Positions 1-7,846 of a DNA stretch of 12,728 bases are shown here, one piece after another (position 1 is the stretch's first letter; every line of letters begins with the position of its first letter). A program made the translations under genes and the position numbers. Source of the DNA: Actinomycetes bacterium (lineage in GTDB: Bacteria; Actinomycetota; Acidimicrobiia; Spongiisociales; UBA5794); assembly GCA_023336765.1 (NCBI GenBank), contig JAMBLL010000219.1, positions 1 to 12,728 of the forward strand, written 5' to 3'. The notes under the pieces are model-generated. The model did no database searches. It saw nothing but the letters and a program-made list of their open reading frames with translations, and was not told where the DNA came from.

Positions 1-291
1 GCCGGCTACCTTGTCGGGTTCATCGCGGCTGGCTGGGTGGTCGGTTATCTCGCCGAGCGCGGCAAGGACCGGGCCATAGATTCAGCGCTCCCAGCGTTCC
101 TGGCAGGCAGCACGATCATCTACGTCTTTGGCGTCACCTGGCTCCTTGTATCTGTGGCATCGATATCCACGTTGAGCCAGGCACTCACGATCGGGTTCTT
201 CCCGTTCGTGATCGGTGACGCCGTCAAGATCCTGGCTGCGGCACTGCTCCTGCCTGCCGCATGGAAGATCGTCGACAGACTCAGAGACTGA
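1..291 (+). CDS. bioY: BioY family biotin transporter S component, 3' part only
   Basis: The reading frame is open from the first base and stops with TGA at 289-291, leaving the last 96 residues; the start is outside the window. The visible part is very hydrophobic: a helix ending in a short loop with YLAERGKDR, a second around AFLAGSTIIYVFGVTWLL, and a last one in the segment GFFPFVIGDAVKILAAALLL. The pattern of a GxxW/Y-rich penultimate helix followed by F-P-F-x-x-G-D-x-x-K is typical of the C-terminal half of BioY, the membrane S component that binds biotin and works with an ECF module (BioM/BioN or a shared EcfAAT). It is on the opposite strand to the transporter operon and appears unrelated to it. 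The family call rests on motif memory only; partner genes would be upstream, out of view. Confidence 0.85.
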   Translation, partial: AGYLVGFIAAGWVVGYLAERGKDRAIDSALPAFLAGSTIIYVFGVTWLLVSVASISTLSQALTIGFFPFVIGDAVKILAAALLLPAAWKIVDRLRD

Positions 292-650
292 GTTGAGGTC
301 GAGTTGGCGAATCAGATGCCAGAGAACACGTATCAGATTCGCCCCTTCGGACGGGTTGAATCACAAACGTGCGGGCCGAGCGTGAGAGCTACATGGTCGT
401 CGTGGAAATCATCCGATGCGTGGTAAGTCGGTCGTTCAACCACGAAGCTCACACCGCGGTCACCAATCCTCTCAGCCGACCCACTCCCATCGCTGCTTCC
501 CCTCGTGCGGCCGCCCGAAGACAATGAGAACTCGAGCCGATCAACCTATAGGGGCCAATGGCTTGTGGACGGTCGAGCGATCATGAATGGTGAACGTACC
601 GCTCAACGATCTGACGGGCGTACCCAAACAGGGTTCGGGCTTTGCGCTGG
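292..650. other. Non-coding gap between two convergent genes
   Basis: This is the meeting point of bioY (+) and the last minus-strand solute-binding gene. I see no ORF with a ribosome binding site or protein-like composition. A 63-codon minus-strand frame at 333-524 begins with TTG and has no Shine-Dalgarno sequence. Apart from the hairpin after bioY, there is only a small inverted repeat, CGTGGT at 419-424 against ACCACG at 439-444. No tRNA or other recognisable RNA was found, and no clear terminator follows the minus-strand gene that ends at 651. Confidence 0.6.
306..343 (+). terminator. Possible terminator hairpin after bioY
   Basis: GGCGAATC (306-313) is the exact reverse complement of GATTCGCC (336-343). 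After one A/A mismatch the inner bases GATGC and GTATC extend the stem, including one G-T pair. It starts 15 bases after the bioY stop. No T-tract follows, so this is a weak call. Confidence 0.35.
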
Positions 651-2042
651 TCAAGGAGCAAAGCAGGGAGCGACGAACTTGAACTGCTCGGCCATGGCAC
701 CCACGAAGAATCCCTGTACCAACTCCGACCCCGTGGTGCCATTTGACTGCGTCAGAGTTTGGTTCGCACCCCCTGCTGAGATGTAAAGATCGAGGTTCGG
801 CTTGTAGATCGTGAGCGCACGCTGCACGTGATCATTCGGCGATCCCGCGTAGCTCTGGCTTGGCGCCGAACCGCCGTAGTCGACCGTGTCGACGGAATTG
901 GCAGCGGCCAGTATCCCTCTCCGCGTCAAGTCACGTTTGGAAATGGCGACAGAAAGAACCTTGTGCATGGTGACAGCATCGTTCCATCCCACTATGTAGC
1001 CATCGCTCGGACGGCGGTCAGGAAACGCTGCCGTGAGGGCGGTCATCATCTCATTGTTCCCTATCGTGTCGTCTCCCCAACCGACCGTGTAGGCGGACTG
1101 GTAGTACACCGTGCCATAGAGTTCGGCAACAGGCAGATCGAGCAATCTCGAGTCGTAGCTCGGAATCGAGCCGGTGAACAAGCCTTCGTACCCGATGCGC
1201 GACGCACCTGCAAGGATCTCGGAACCGAGTGACGGATTGGTTGCCAGGAATGTCCAGTCTGCTTTCGAATCAACGATTCCCTGGATGATCGGAGTGATGG
1301 CCTGGCCAGGAACAACTTGGCCCGTGCCGTCGTACACAAGATCCATTCCATAGAATGCGACAGCCTTCTTGACGCCCGCAGCGGCGTCCCTACCGTACGC
1401 GTCGTCGAATGTCACAAGAGCAATTGACTTCCCACCCATCTCGTTCACGAAGTCCAGGATGTTCATCGCTTCGATGCAGTAGTTCGTGTTCTGCTCGAGC
1501 ATGACACCACTGTCCACTGCTGGTATGGCCCAACCCGAGTACCAACTCAGCGGAATCACCAGCATCGAGTCTTCCTTGTACAAATCCAGCGCTTCGAAGT
1601 TCGCCGCGGACCCCGTCGACAGGCTGATCGCAGCCACATCGTCGCGCATCTGCATGTACTTCTCGAGATGCTGATCGGCGTTCGAGTTGGTGTCCTCAAC
1701 GATGTACGAGACGGTCCATCCGTCGATTCCCCCCGCCTCATTCACACCGTCCCAGTAGACCGAATGAGCAGCAACGATGTCGGTCTCCAGCGACGCGAAC
1801 AACCCGGTCTGATCTGCGAGCATCCCGATGGAGATCGTCTTGGTATCCGGATCGACACCGACTCCGGTCAGAACGCCATCGCTCGCGACCGGCTCATGGC
1901 TGGTGGTTGTCGTCTCGGGAGTGACTGAAGTGGTGGTCCCCTCGGAGCTCTCGGTCGACAACGGTTCGGAGGTGGTGCTGCAGGCAGATACCACCAAGAG
2001 AATCGAGATCGCAATAACAGGAAGCTCCAGTGGTCGTCTCAC
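651..2042 (-). CDS. Liv-type ABC transporter solute-binding lipoprotein (second copy)
   Basis: A 463-residue periplasmic-binding-protein type I receptor of the branched-chain amino acid/amide/aromatic acid (LivK-like) class. I chose the GTG at 2042 because AAAAAGGA lies 8 bases upstream and the protein then begins with a normal lipoprotein signal: VRRP, a hydrophobic stretch and the lipobox VSAC with the lipidated Cys at 21. The frame stays open to 2129, but that adds 29 residues before the signal peptide, which is improbable. Residues 22-55 are a Ser/Thr/Glu-rich linker to the cell surface. The binding domain starts near 69 (ISIGMLADQTG). SWYSGWA (166-172), NYCIEAMN (187-194) and the tail GFFVGAMAEQF (444-454) are shared with the neighbouring receptor at 2307-3767, so the two are paralogs. 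Only C189 and C460 remain besides the lipid Cys and may form a disulfide. A terminator hairpin and about 210 bases separate it from the operon, so it may have its own promoter. The ligand is unknown. Confidence 0.9.
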   Translation of the reverse strand: MRRPLELPVIAISILLVVSACSTTSEPLSTESSEGTTTSVTPETTTTSHEPVASDGVLTGVGVDPDTKTISIGMLADQTGLFASLETDIVAAHSVYWDGVNEAGGIDGWTVSYIVEDTNSNADQHLEKYMQMRDDVAAISLSTGSAANFEALDLYKEDSMLVIPLSWYSGWAIPAVDSGVMLEQNTNYCIEAMNILDFVNEMGGKSIALVTFDDAYGRDAAAGVKKAVAFYGMDLVYDGTGQVVPGQAITPIIQGIVDSKADWTFLATNPSLGSEILAGASRIGYEGLFTGSIPSYDSRLLDLPVAELYGTVYYQSAYTVGWGDDTIGNNEMMTALTAAFPDRRPSDGYIVGWNDAVTMHKVLSVAISKRDLTRRGILAAANSVDTVDYGGSAPSQSYAGSPNDHVQRALTIYKPNLDLYISAGGANQTLTQSNGTTGSELVQGFFVGAMAEQFKFVAPCFAP

Positions 2043-2050
2043 TGTTTGGG

Positions 2051-2058
2051 TCCTTTTT
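2051..2058 (-). promoter_or_regulatory. Ribosome binding site that fixes the 2042 start
   Basis: On the minus strand the sequence reads AAAAAGGA, then 8 bases, then GTG at 2042-2040. No comparable site precedes the more upstream in-frame ATG at 2129. This supports the shorter 463-residue lipoprotein. Confidence 0.7.
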
Positions 2059-2068
2059 GAATCGTTGT

Positions 2069-2080
2069 CTCCAGCTGGAG
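2069..2080. repeat. 12-bp perfect palindrome upstream of the second receptor gene
   Basis: CTCCAGCTGGAG is self-complementary and lies 27-38 bases upstream of the GTG start at 2042. It could be an operator or a feature of the 5' untranslated RNA. Nothing identifies a regulator, and a 12-bp palindrome can arise by chance. Confidence 0.3.
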
Positions 2081-2253
2081 GGAGGGTAGACACCCGAACG
2101 GGACTTGGCGGGGTCCGCCGGAAGAGCATCTCACATATCGAGTCATGCGTACGCCCGGGAACCTCTGATCCATGGCTCTGGACCGGAAGTGTATCCGGGT
2201 CGACACCTACCGAGCAGCAGCCTGTCGGCGATGAGATGGGAACGACGGCTCAA

Positions 2254-2285
2254 GGAAGGGGGCGGTACTGGTACCGCCCCCTTCC
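2254..2285 (-). terminator. Strong hairpin terminator between the two receptor genes
   Basis: GGAAGGGGGCGGTAC (2254-2268) and GTACCGCCCCCTTCC (2271-2285) are perfect reverse complements, a 15-bp arm around a 2-base centre; in practice the tip would open into a 4-6 base loop. It begins 21 bases after the stop codon of the receptor gene at 2307-3767. On the minus strand the hairpin is followed by TTGAGCC rather than a U-tract, a form common in high-GC bacteria. It may stop transcription fully, or only reduce read-through into the second receptor gene. Confidence 0.8.
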
Positions 2286-2306
2286 CCTGGTATTCACTGG
2301 ACCCTA

Positions 2307-3767
2307 TCAGCCTGCGCAGGCGGTCGTGAAGTCGAATGCCTCGGCAGTTGGACCCACGAAGAAGTCCTGCACCACCGCAATGCCTGTTGGCTGTGTCACA
2401 TCCACAGCACCAACCAACGACATGCGGGGGAACTGCGTGTTCGGGTCTCCACCGAAGTCCCGATCAGGCATCATGCCGTCATAGCTGACACTCGAGAGCG
2501 CGCCAGCAGCTCCCGCGATACCCGCCTTGGTCAGGTCGCCACTGGCATACGCCTGATCGAGGGCAGCCTTCAGCCCGTACTGAGATACCCAACCAGAGAC
2601 GAAGAAGTCATTGGTTTCCTCGTCGGTAATACCCCCTGCGGCCAGTGTCTGACGCATCGCTTCATGACCAGGTGAGTCGTATGCCCATGGTCCGACGAAC
2701 GCTGACTGGAAATACAGTCCTGCCTCGAACGCGGGAGCTGCAGGCGTTCCCAGGAGGGCAACGTTCCAGCTCGGTGCTGCACCGATGAATAGGTTCGTGG
2801 CACCTTGTGCAGCGGCACCACCAACGATGGCCGCGGTCTCTGACGGACCTGTCACAAGATACACGATGTCAACCGGGTCAGAGAGAACAGCTTGGATTGC
2901 TTCGACCTGGGCTTCATCTCCGCCTGCTGATATCGGAATGACCGTTGATTCCCACGCAACTTCGACACCATTCGCTTCAGCTGCCAACTTGACACCCGCG
3001 GAATAATCCGCGCCATAATCGTTGGGAATCGCCAGGATCCCAACACGTGTCGGGGTCGGTCGGCCCGCAGCAGGCACAGCCTCCATCGACCAATCGAAGG
3101 CATTCATCGCCTCGAAGCAGTAGTTCGTGCCGAACTCGATGATCAGACCCTTGTCAAGCTCGTCGAACGCCCAGCCTGACCACCATGACATAGGTGCCGC
3201 AACCGTGCTGTCTCGTGCCATGTCATCGAGTGCTGCGATCGACTGGGACGTGCCGAGGCTTTGTCCGACAGCAGCGATCTCACCAGCGATGTCGTTGTAC
3301 TGCTGAACGAACACCTCAGGGCTGTACTGCGTGTCCTTGGTGAGGTCGTCCGGCATGGCTACATCGAACGCGCCACCGATACCGCCAGCGGCATTCGCAG
3401 CTGCCCAAAAGGCGCGTTGTGCACCCACCAACGCAGGTGATGCGGACTGGAAGGGGCCAGACTGATCAGTCAGGATCCCGAGATAGATGCATCCATTGTC
3501 AGGGTTGCCTTCCGGACATGGTTCTGCCGTCACACCGATGTCAAACGCAACCTCGCCGCTGGTCTCAGCGGCTGTGGTCGTCGCCGCTGGTGCTGCTGTC
3601 GTTGTCGACGCAGCCGCGACCGTTGTGGTCGTCGCCGCTGATGCGCCTGTCGTGGTCGCCGCAGCGGCCGTTGTCGTCGTGTCATCGGAATCGGTGTTGC
3701 TACACGCCGCGGCCACAAGTGCCATGACCATGAACAGCATGCCGATCCGGATCCATTTTCGATTCAT
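2307..3767 (-). CDS. Liv-type ABC transporter solute-binding lipoprotein (first copy)
   Basis: A 486-residue extracytoplasmic receptor for the ABC importer encoded just upstream. The ATG at 3767 has an excellent Shine-Dalgarno sequence (GAAGGAGA, 8 bases before the start). Residues 1-22 are a lipoprotein signal: MNRKW, a hydrophobic core and the lipobox VAAAC with lipidated Cys22. Residues 23-72 are a Thr/Ala-rich low-complexity linker. The type I periplasmic-binding fold begins near 94 (IYLGILTDQSGPF). SWWSGWA (194-200), NYCFEAMN (215-222) and DFFVGPTAEAF (468-478) match the second receptor (651-2042). Mature cysteines are C84, C93, C217 and C484; C84/C93 look like a local pair absent from the paralog, and C217/C484 like a conserved pair. 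It follows the LivM-type permease gene by 67 bases and is followed by a strong terminator, so it closes the main operon. The ligand cannot be read from sequence; family members bind amino acids, amides, urea or aromatic acids. Confidence 0.95.
   Translation of the reverse strand: MNRKWIRIGMLFMVMALVAAACSNTDSDDTTTTAAAATTTGASAATTTTVAAASTTTAAPAATTTAAETSGEVAFDIGVTAEPCPEGNPDNGCIYLGILTDQSGPFQSASPALVGAQRAFWAAANAAGGIGGAFDVAMPDDLTKDTQYSPEVFVQQYNDIAGEIAAVGQSLGTSQSIAALDDMARDSTVAAPMSWWSGWAFDELDKGLIIEFGTNYCFEAMNAFDWSMEAVPAAGRPTPTRVGILAIPNDYGADYSAGVKLAAEANGVEVAWESTVIPISAGGDEAQVEAIQAVLSDPVDIVYLVTGPSETAAIVGGAAAQGATNLFIGAAPSWNVALLGTPAAPAFEAGLYFQSAFVGPWAYDSPGHEAMRQTLAAGGITDEETNDFFVSGWVSQYGLKAALDQAYASGDLTKAGIAGAAGALSSVSYDGMMPDRDFGGDPNTQFPRMSLVGAVDVTQPTGIAVVQDFFVGPTAEAFDFTTACAG
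3573..3640 (-). repeat. In-frame 17-bp direct repeat in the receptor linker
   Basis: The same 17 bases (plus-strand TGTGGTCGTCGCCGCTG) occur at 3573-3589 and 3624-3640, 51 bases apart, which is exactly 17 codons. The repeat lies in the Thr/Ala linker of the receptor gene at 2307-3767. Recombination or slippage between copies would change linker length without shifting the frame. Confidence 0.7.
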
Positions 3768-3785
3768 TTGATTATCTCCTTCTAT

Positions 3786-3800
3786 CTCGGACGGGCCGAG
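3786..3800 (-). promoter_or_regulatory. Small hairpin just before the receptor ribosome binding site
   Basis: CTCGG (3786-3790) pairs with CCGAG (3796-3800) around a 5-base loop. In the minus-strand mRNA it stands directly upstream of GAAGGAGA (3775-3782) of the receptor gene, in the 67-base gap after livM. It might act as an mRNA-stabilising or processing element that raises receptor output relative to the permeases. The stem is short, so confidence is low. Confidence 0.3.
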
Positions 3801-3834
3801 GTGGTTTCATCATGGCATAACGGTGAACTCTTTG

Positions 3835-5004
3835 TCAGTACGAGAATGGGAACGCCTTCCAGTAGTTGCGGATTCGAATCCAGATCCCGTAGAGGCCAAG
3901 CGGTTCGACAATCAGGAAAGCAATGATCAACACCCCGAACAGGATGCGCTCTATCTGAGCGGACGTGAGCGGTGGCTCGCCGCTCTCGCTGCCGAGGCCG
4001 GGAATCCAACCCATGACCAGATCGATTGCATCCCCCAGGAACACCAAATCGATCAGCTTCGGTAGCAAGATGATGAAGAGCGCACCCATGATCGAGCCAG
4101 CAATCGAGGCCAGACCACCGATCACAACCATGGCGATGTACGCGATCGACAACAACAGGCTGAAACTGGTCGGTTCGATGAATCCCGTGATCGTGAACAG
4201 CAACGCGCCGGTGATCCCCGCGTAAAACGAAGAGATGGCGAAGGCGAGCGTCTTGTACTTGGTCGGGTTCACTCCCATGAGTTCAGCTGCTACGCCACGG
4301 TCTCTGATCGCAGCGAATGCACGTCCGTCCTTCGAACGAATGAGATTCTTTGCCAGTATCGCCATCACGACAAGGAACACCAGCATCAACCAATAGATCT
4401 GCTGCTCACGTGTGATGTTGAATCCGAGAACCTGCGAGTCGAGGTCGAAGCGATATCCGAACGCCGAGAGCGTGGCCGCCTCTCGTCCTCGCCCAACGCC
4501 GCCGGTCAATGCTGTCCAGTTCCTGAAGACGTGAGCACCCACGAACACCAGGCCCAACGTGACGAGCGCAAGGTACAGGCCTTCGAGCCGGAACGCGATC
4601 GGTGCAATGATGACACCAGCGAGCGCGGCCACCAAGCCCGCGGCAGGGAGCCATATCACCATGGGGAGATCGAAGCCGATCAGCTCGACACTTCCATCTG
4701 CTGCCAGGACAGCGGGGCTCCCGAGGGCGGTTGCGGTATATGCGCCAACCCCTATGAAGAACGCCTGACCGAGCGATACCTGACCCGCGAATCCGGTGAT
4801 GATGTTGAGACCGATGGCACCAATCGCGGCAACGAAGGCTGTGGCGAAGAGGATCAGCCAGCTACGTCCGTCGACCAATGATACGAGGAACAGCGGGAGA
4901 AGGATCGCCGCCACGATGAGTATGGCGAGCCAGACACGCTGGGGAGTTGTCGGAAATATCGCGCTCTCATGCTTGTAACTCGTGAACCTGGAGAGGTGGC
5001 TCAT
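3835..5004 (-). CDS. livM: Liv-type ABC transporter permease (LivM family)
   Basis: A 389-residue integral membrane subunit of the importer. The chosen ATG at 5004 is preceded by a strong AAGGAGGTGGA (5011-5021) and overlaps the livH stop as ATGA; an open extension to 5109 adds 35 residues read through that Shine-Dalgarno sequence and is rejected. The family hallmark GLNIITGFAGQVSLGQ is at 65-80, followed by many hydrophobic helices. The cytoplasmic coupling loop that contacts the ATPases is seen in RSKDGRAFAAIRDRGVAAELMGV (about 223-245), equivalent to the LivM EAA-like loop. The region 265-320 carries the glycine-rich helices GGLASIAGSIMGAL. Residues after 340 form an extra helix pair and a charged tail (RIRNYWK). 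It pairs with the LivH-type permease to form the transmembrane channel. Family assignment is secure; the substrate is not. Confidence 0.95.
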   Translation of the reverse strand: MSHLSRFTSYKHESAIFPTTPQRVWLAILIVAAILLPLFLVSLVDGRSWLILFATAFVAAIGAIGLNIITGFAGQVSLGQAFFIGVGAYTATALGSPAVLAADGSVELIGFDLPMVIWLPAAGLVAALAGVIIAPIAFRLEGLYLALVTLGLVFVGAHVFRNWTALTGGVGRGREAATLSAFGYRFDLDSQVLGFNITREQQIYWLMLVFLVVMAILAKNLIRSKDGRAFAAIRDRGVAAELMGVNPTKYKTLAFAISSFYAGITGALLFTITGFIEPTSFSLLLSIAYIAMVVIGGLASIAGSIMGALFIILLPKLIDLVFLGDAIDLVMGWIPGLGSESGEPPLTSAQIERILFGVLIIAFLIVEPLGLYGIWIRIRNYWKAFPFSY

Positions 5005-6002
5005 ATTCGTTCCACCTCCTTCGTACCGAAGATGCCGTATGGTCGAAATATGAGGACGATGACCATCACAAGGTACGGAACAACTTGGGAGAAGTTGTCT
5101 CCAAGCCATGGAACGTATCGCGCCTGATATGTCGAGGTGAAGGATTCTGCAAGACCGATGATCAACGCTCCGACGATAGCTCCACCGATGGAATCAAGGC
5201 CACCAACGACTACAACTGGAAGCGCTTTGAGCGCGATGAGGTAACTCGATTGTGAAAGGCCCGTGAACGATGTAGCAGCGAGTACACCTGCAACACCGGC
5301 GAGCGATCCACCGATGATCCACGCAAGGGATGCAACCCGACCGACGTTCACACCTTGGGCAAGAGCCACTTCCTGATCGAACGATGATCCCCGCATTGCA
5401 AGGCCCCACCGCGTCCGGTTGAAGAAGACGACCAGAGCAACGACTGCAACTGTCGCGGTGAAGACGATGGCAAAGACTCGCGGCTGGATGACAACACCGC
5501 CTACGCCGGCGAGATCACCGAAACGCAGCGGCGTGCTGCCCCAGGGCAGCGAAGGGGCACCGAATCCTTCTGACGTCGACGTACCGATCGCGCGGATGTT
5601 CACGCCTATAAGGTCACCGACAATGACACGAATAGCGATGTCGAGTCCGATTGTCAGAATGGCCACAGCGAACACTGGCTTGCCGACCATCGGACGCAGT
5701 ACAGCGCGCTCTGTCAAGTAGCCAACGAAGCCCGACAGGAGAATCGCCACCGCAATACCGACCCAGAACCCAAATCCCAGGGTTATCGACACGTATGAGG
5801 CCAGGTACGCTCCCATGATCAGCAGGGCGGGTTGCGCAAAGCTGAGGACCTGGGTTGATTTGTAGATGATCACGAAGCCGATCGCGATGAGTGTGTAGAT
5901 TCCCGCGAGCGAAATGCCCTCTATAACAGCCTGGAGGAATCGTGATGTCTCGATGGAGAACGCTCCAAAGGTGACGACAACATCGAGACTGGAGCTGATC
6001 AT
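5001..6002 (-). CDS. livH: Liv-type ABC transporter permease (LivH family)
   Basis: A 333-residue membrane permease. A helix near 30-48 leads into the conserved LivH segment STQVLSFAQPALLIMGAYLAS (49-69), where most relatives have N-F-A-Q-G. Further helices lie near 80-100 and 108-130. The cytoplasmic coupling loop is NRTRWGLAMRGSSFDQEVALAQGVNV (195-220). Glycine-rich helices ALPVVVVGGLDSIGGAIVGALIIGL (260-284) and a terminal helix before RPYGIFG (320-326) complete the fold. The start codon overlaps the acyl-CoA ligase stop (ATGA at 6002-5999), and its own stop overlaps the LivM start, so translation is probably coupled on both sides and the two permeases are made in matched amounts. GAGG lies 10 bases upstream of the start, inside the ligase gene. 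Confidence 0.95.
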   Translation of the reverse strand: MISSSLDVVVTFGAFSIETSRFLQAVIEGISLAGIYTLIAIGFVIIYKSTQVLSFAQPALLIMGAYLASYVSITLGFGFWVGIAVAILLSGFVGYLTERAVLRPMVGKPVFAVAILTIGLDIAIRVIVGDLIGVNIRAIGTSTSEGFGAPSLPWGSTPLRFGDLAGVGGVVIQPRVFAIVFTATVAVVALVVFFNRTRWGLAMRGSSFDQEVALAQGVNVGRVASLAWIIGGSLAGVAGVLAATSFTGLSQSSYLIALKALPVVVVGGLDSIGGAIVGALIIGLAESFTSTYQARYVPWLGDNFSQVVPYLVMVIVLIFRPYGIFGTKEVERI

Positions 6003-7846
6003 CGGTACAGCGCCTCGATCTCGTCGGCGAACTGTGACACGATGACGGACCTCTTCACCTTCATCGTTGCCGTGAGTTCACCATCCTCATGGTCGAGTTC
6101 CTTCGTCATGAAACCGAACTGTTTGATCTGCTCGACAGAAGCGAGTTGGCCATTCGCTTCGGTGATGACCCTCTGGATCAGTTCGCGCACCTCGGGTTTC
6201 TCTGACAGGTCACGATAGGTGGTATGTGCCAACCGCTTGCGCTGCGCCCACTCGCTCGTCGCATCGAAGTCGATGGCGATCAGTGCTGTGACGTATTTTC
6301 GCCTGTCCCCGATTACGACCACCTCACCGACGTACGGTGACATCTTCACGAGGTTCTCGATCTCCGACGGCGAGATGTTCTTGCCGCCAGCCGTGATGAT
6401 GATGTCCTTCAGCCTGTCGACGATCTTCAGATTTGATCCGTCCCACTCCCCGACATCACCGGTGTGCAACCAGCCGTCGGCATCGATCGTTTCGGCTGTG
6501 GCCACTGGTTTGGCCCAGTATCCAACGAAGACACCGGCATGTCTGACAAGAATCTCACCTGTCGAATCGTCGAGCCGGATATCGACCTCATCGTAAGGCT
6601 CGCCCACCGTTCCAAGGATGACCCGGCCAGGGCGGTTGGTCGTCGAGATCGCGGCGTTCTCAGTCATTCCATATGCTTCATACACCGGAACTCCAATGCC
6701 CATGAAGAACTCGATGATCTCTGGCGCGATCGGTGCGGCGGCAGTGATGCCGTGCCGACACCGTGAAAGTCCGAGCCGTTCCTTGAGCGCCCGGAACAAG
6801 AAGATGTATCCAAACCAGTACTGGATGCGAGTTCCAAGAGTCCACGCACCGCCGTTGGCTGCGAGCTTTTTCCCGATTCGGCTTGCTGTCTTCATCCAGA
6901 TGGAATAGTTCAGTTTCTTGAATCGAGAAGCGGAGGCCATCCTGATAAGGATCCCGGCGTGCATCTTCTCCCATATGCGGGGAACCGCCTCGAATATGGT
7001 CGGCTGGATTTCTCGCATATCCGTATTGAGAGTGTCGAGTGACTCACCGAAATTCGTAACCGTTCCTGCGGAGGCATTGAGCCAGTGACCGAAGGCCTTT
7101 TCGTACACATGGCAGAGCGGCAGGAACGAGATGAGGTCATCGTTCGGGCCCGGTGCCGGATCTACAAACCCGCCACTCGAGCCCAGCAACGCACATGCGA
7201 AGCCCACATTTCCGACAGAGAGCATGGCACCCTTCGGCGGTCCCGTCGTGCCTGATGTGTAGATCAGATACGCGATGTCGTCAGGTTCAACTTCAGCCAT
7301 CTTTCGCGGCAGCAATCGGGCGTCGGCCAAACGATACTCATCGCCCATCTCGACAAGCTCATCCCAGGACATCAGGATCTCATCGTCATAGCGATTCGTC
7401 CCTCTTGGCTCGACATAGATGATGCGTTCGAGCTCGGGGAGGTTCCCCCTCACCGCAAGGGCTTTGTCAACCTGCTCCTGATCTTCGGCGATCAAGATCT
7501 TTGATGCGCTGTCGGCCATGAGGTACTCAACCTCCGCTGCCGGGTTGGTGGGGTACAAACCCATACACGTGGCGCGAATCACCGAACACGCAGCATCTAC
7601 GATGATCCATTCAGGGCGGTTCTCGGACTGGATCGCCACCCTGTCCCCCGGCTCGACTCCAAGCGCGATCAGACCGTAGGCCACGGCCTCGATCTGCATC
7701 CAGTATTCACACCACGTGATCTCCCGCCAGATGCCAAGCGACTTCTGTCTCACAGCCACGTCATCTGGCGTGTCATTCGCCCGGTGTTGGATCATTGAAG
7801 CAACGGTTGAGACTTTGGCGATCCGCTTCACTGCCTCTGTGGTCAT
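5999..7846 (-). CDS. AMP-forming acyl-CoA ligase (FAA1/FadD-like) inside the transporter operon
   Basis: A 615-residue adenylate-forming enzyme that converts a carboxylic acid, ATP and CoA to acyl-CoA, AMP and pyrophosphate. Motifs are complete: phosphate-binding loop YTSGTTGPPKG (196-206), YEAYGMTE (389-396), the adenosine-contacting HTGD (461-464), hinge segment VDRLKDIIITAGGKNISP (476-493) and the catalytic Lys of LTATMKVKR (about 596). Length and the N-terminal pattern (HRANDTPDDVAVRQK near 21-35, YPTNPAAEVEYL near 98-109) fit the long-chain/FAA1 branch, not the roughly 430-residue phenylacetate ligase PaaK. It lies between livG and livH with ATGA overlaps on both sides and GGAG 8 bases before its start, so it is made together with the importer. 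I infer that it activates the imported acid on arrival. Its true substrate (fatty, aryl-alkanoic or cyclic acid) is not determined. Confidence 0.92.
   Translation of the reverse strand: MTTEAVKRIAKVSTVASMIQHRANDTPDDVAVRQKSLGIWREITWCEYWMQIEAVAYGLIALGVEPGDRVAIQSENRPEWIIVDAACSVIRATCMGLYPTNPAAEVEYLMADSASKILIAEDQEQVDKALAVRGNLPELERIIYVEPRGTNRYDDEILMSWDELVEMGDEYRLADARLLPRKMAEVEPDDIAYLIYTSGTTGPPKGAMLSVGNVGFACALLGSSGGFVDPAPGPNDDLISFLPLCHVYEKAFGHWLNASAGTVTNFGESLDTLNTDMREIQPTIFEAVPRIWEKMHAGILIRMASASRFKKLNYSIWMKTASRIGKKLAANGGAWTLGTRIQYWFGYIFLFRALKERLGLSRCRHGITAAAPIAPEIIEFFMGIGVPVYEAYGMTENAAISTTNRPGRVILGTVGEPYDEVDIRLDDSTGEILVRHAGVFVGYWAKPVATAETIDADGWLHTGDVGEWDGSNLKIVDRLKDIIITAGGKNISPSEIENLVKMSPYVGEVVVIGDRRKYVTALIAIDFDATSEWAQRKRLAHTTYRDLSEKPEVRELIQRVITEANGQLASVEQIKQFGFMTKELDHEDGELTATMKVKRSVIVSQFADEIEALYR

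Noticed and set aside
333..524. Possible 63-residue minus-strand small protein downstream of the second receptor
   Set aside because: It starts with TTG, has no Shine-Dalgarno sequence, and its composition is not protein-like in any recognisable way. Conservation would be needed to accept it.
1828..2484. Open frame of 218 codons on the + strand across the gap between the two receptor genes
   Set aside because: It runs antisense through both receptor genes and the terminator hairpin, and its translation is low in hydrophobic pattern with no family resemblance.
3487..3771. Ala/Val-rich + strand frame opposite the first receptor linker
   Set aside because: It is the antisense reading of the Thr/Ala codon repeats in the lipoprotein linker, not a membrane protein gene.
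5999..7846. Naming the ligase as phenylacetate-CoA ligase (PaaK)
   Set aside because: PaaK is much shorter and has a different motif layout; this protein is FAA1/FadD-like. Neighbouring paaN alone does not justify the name.
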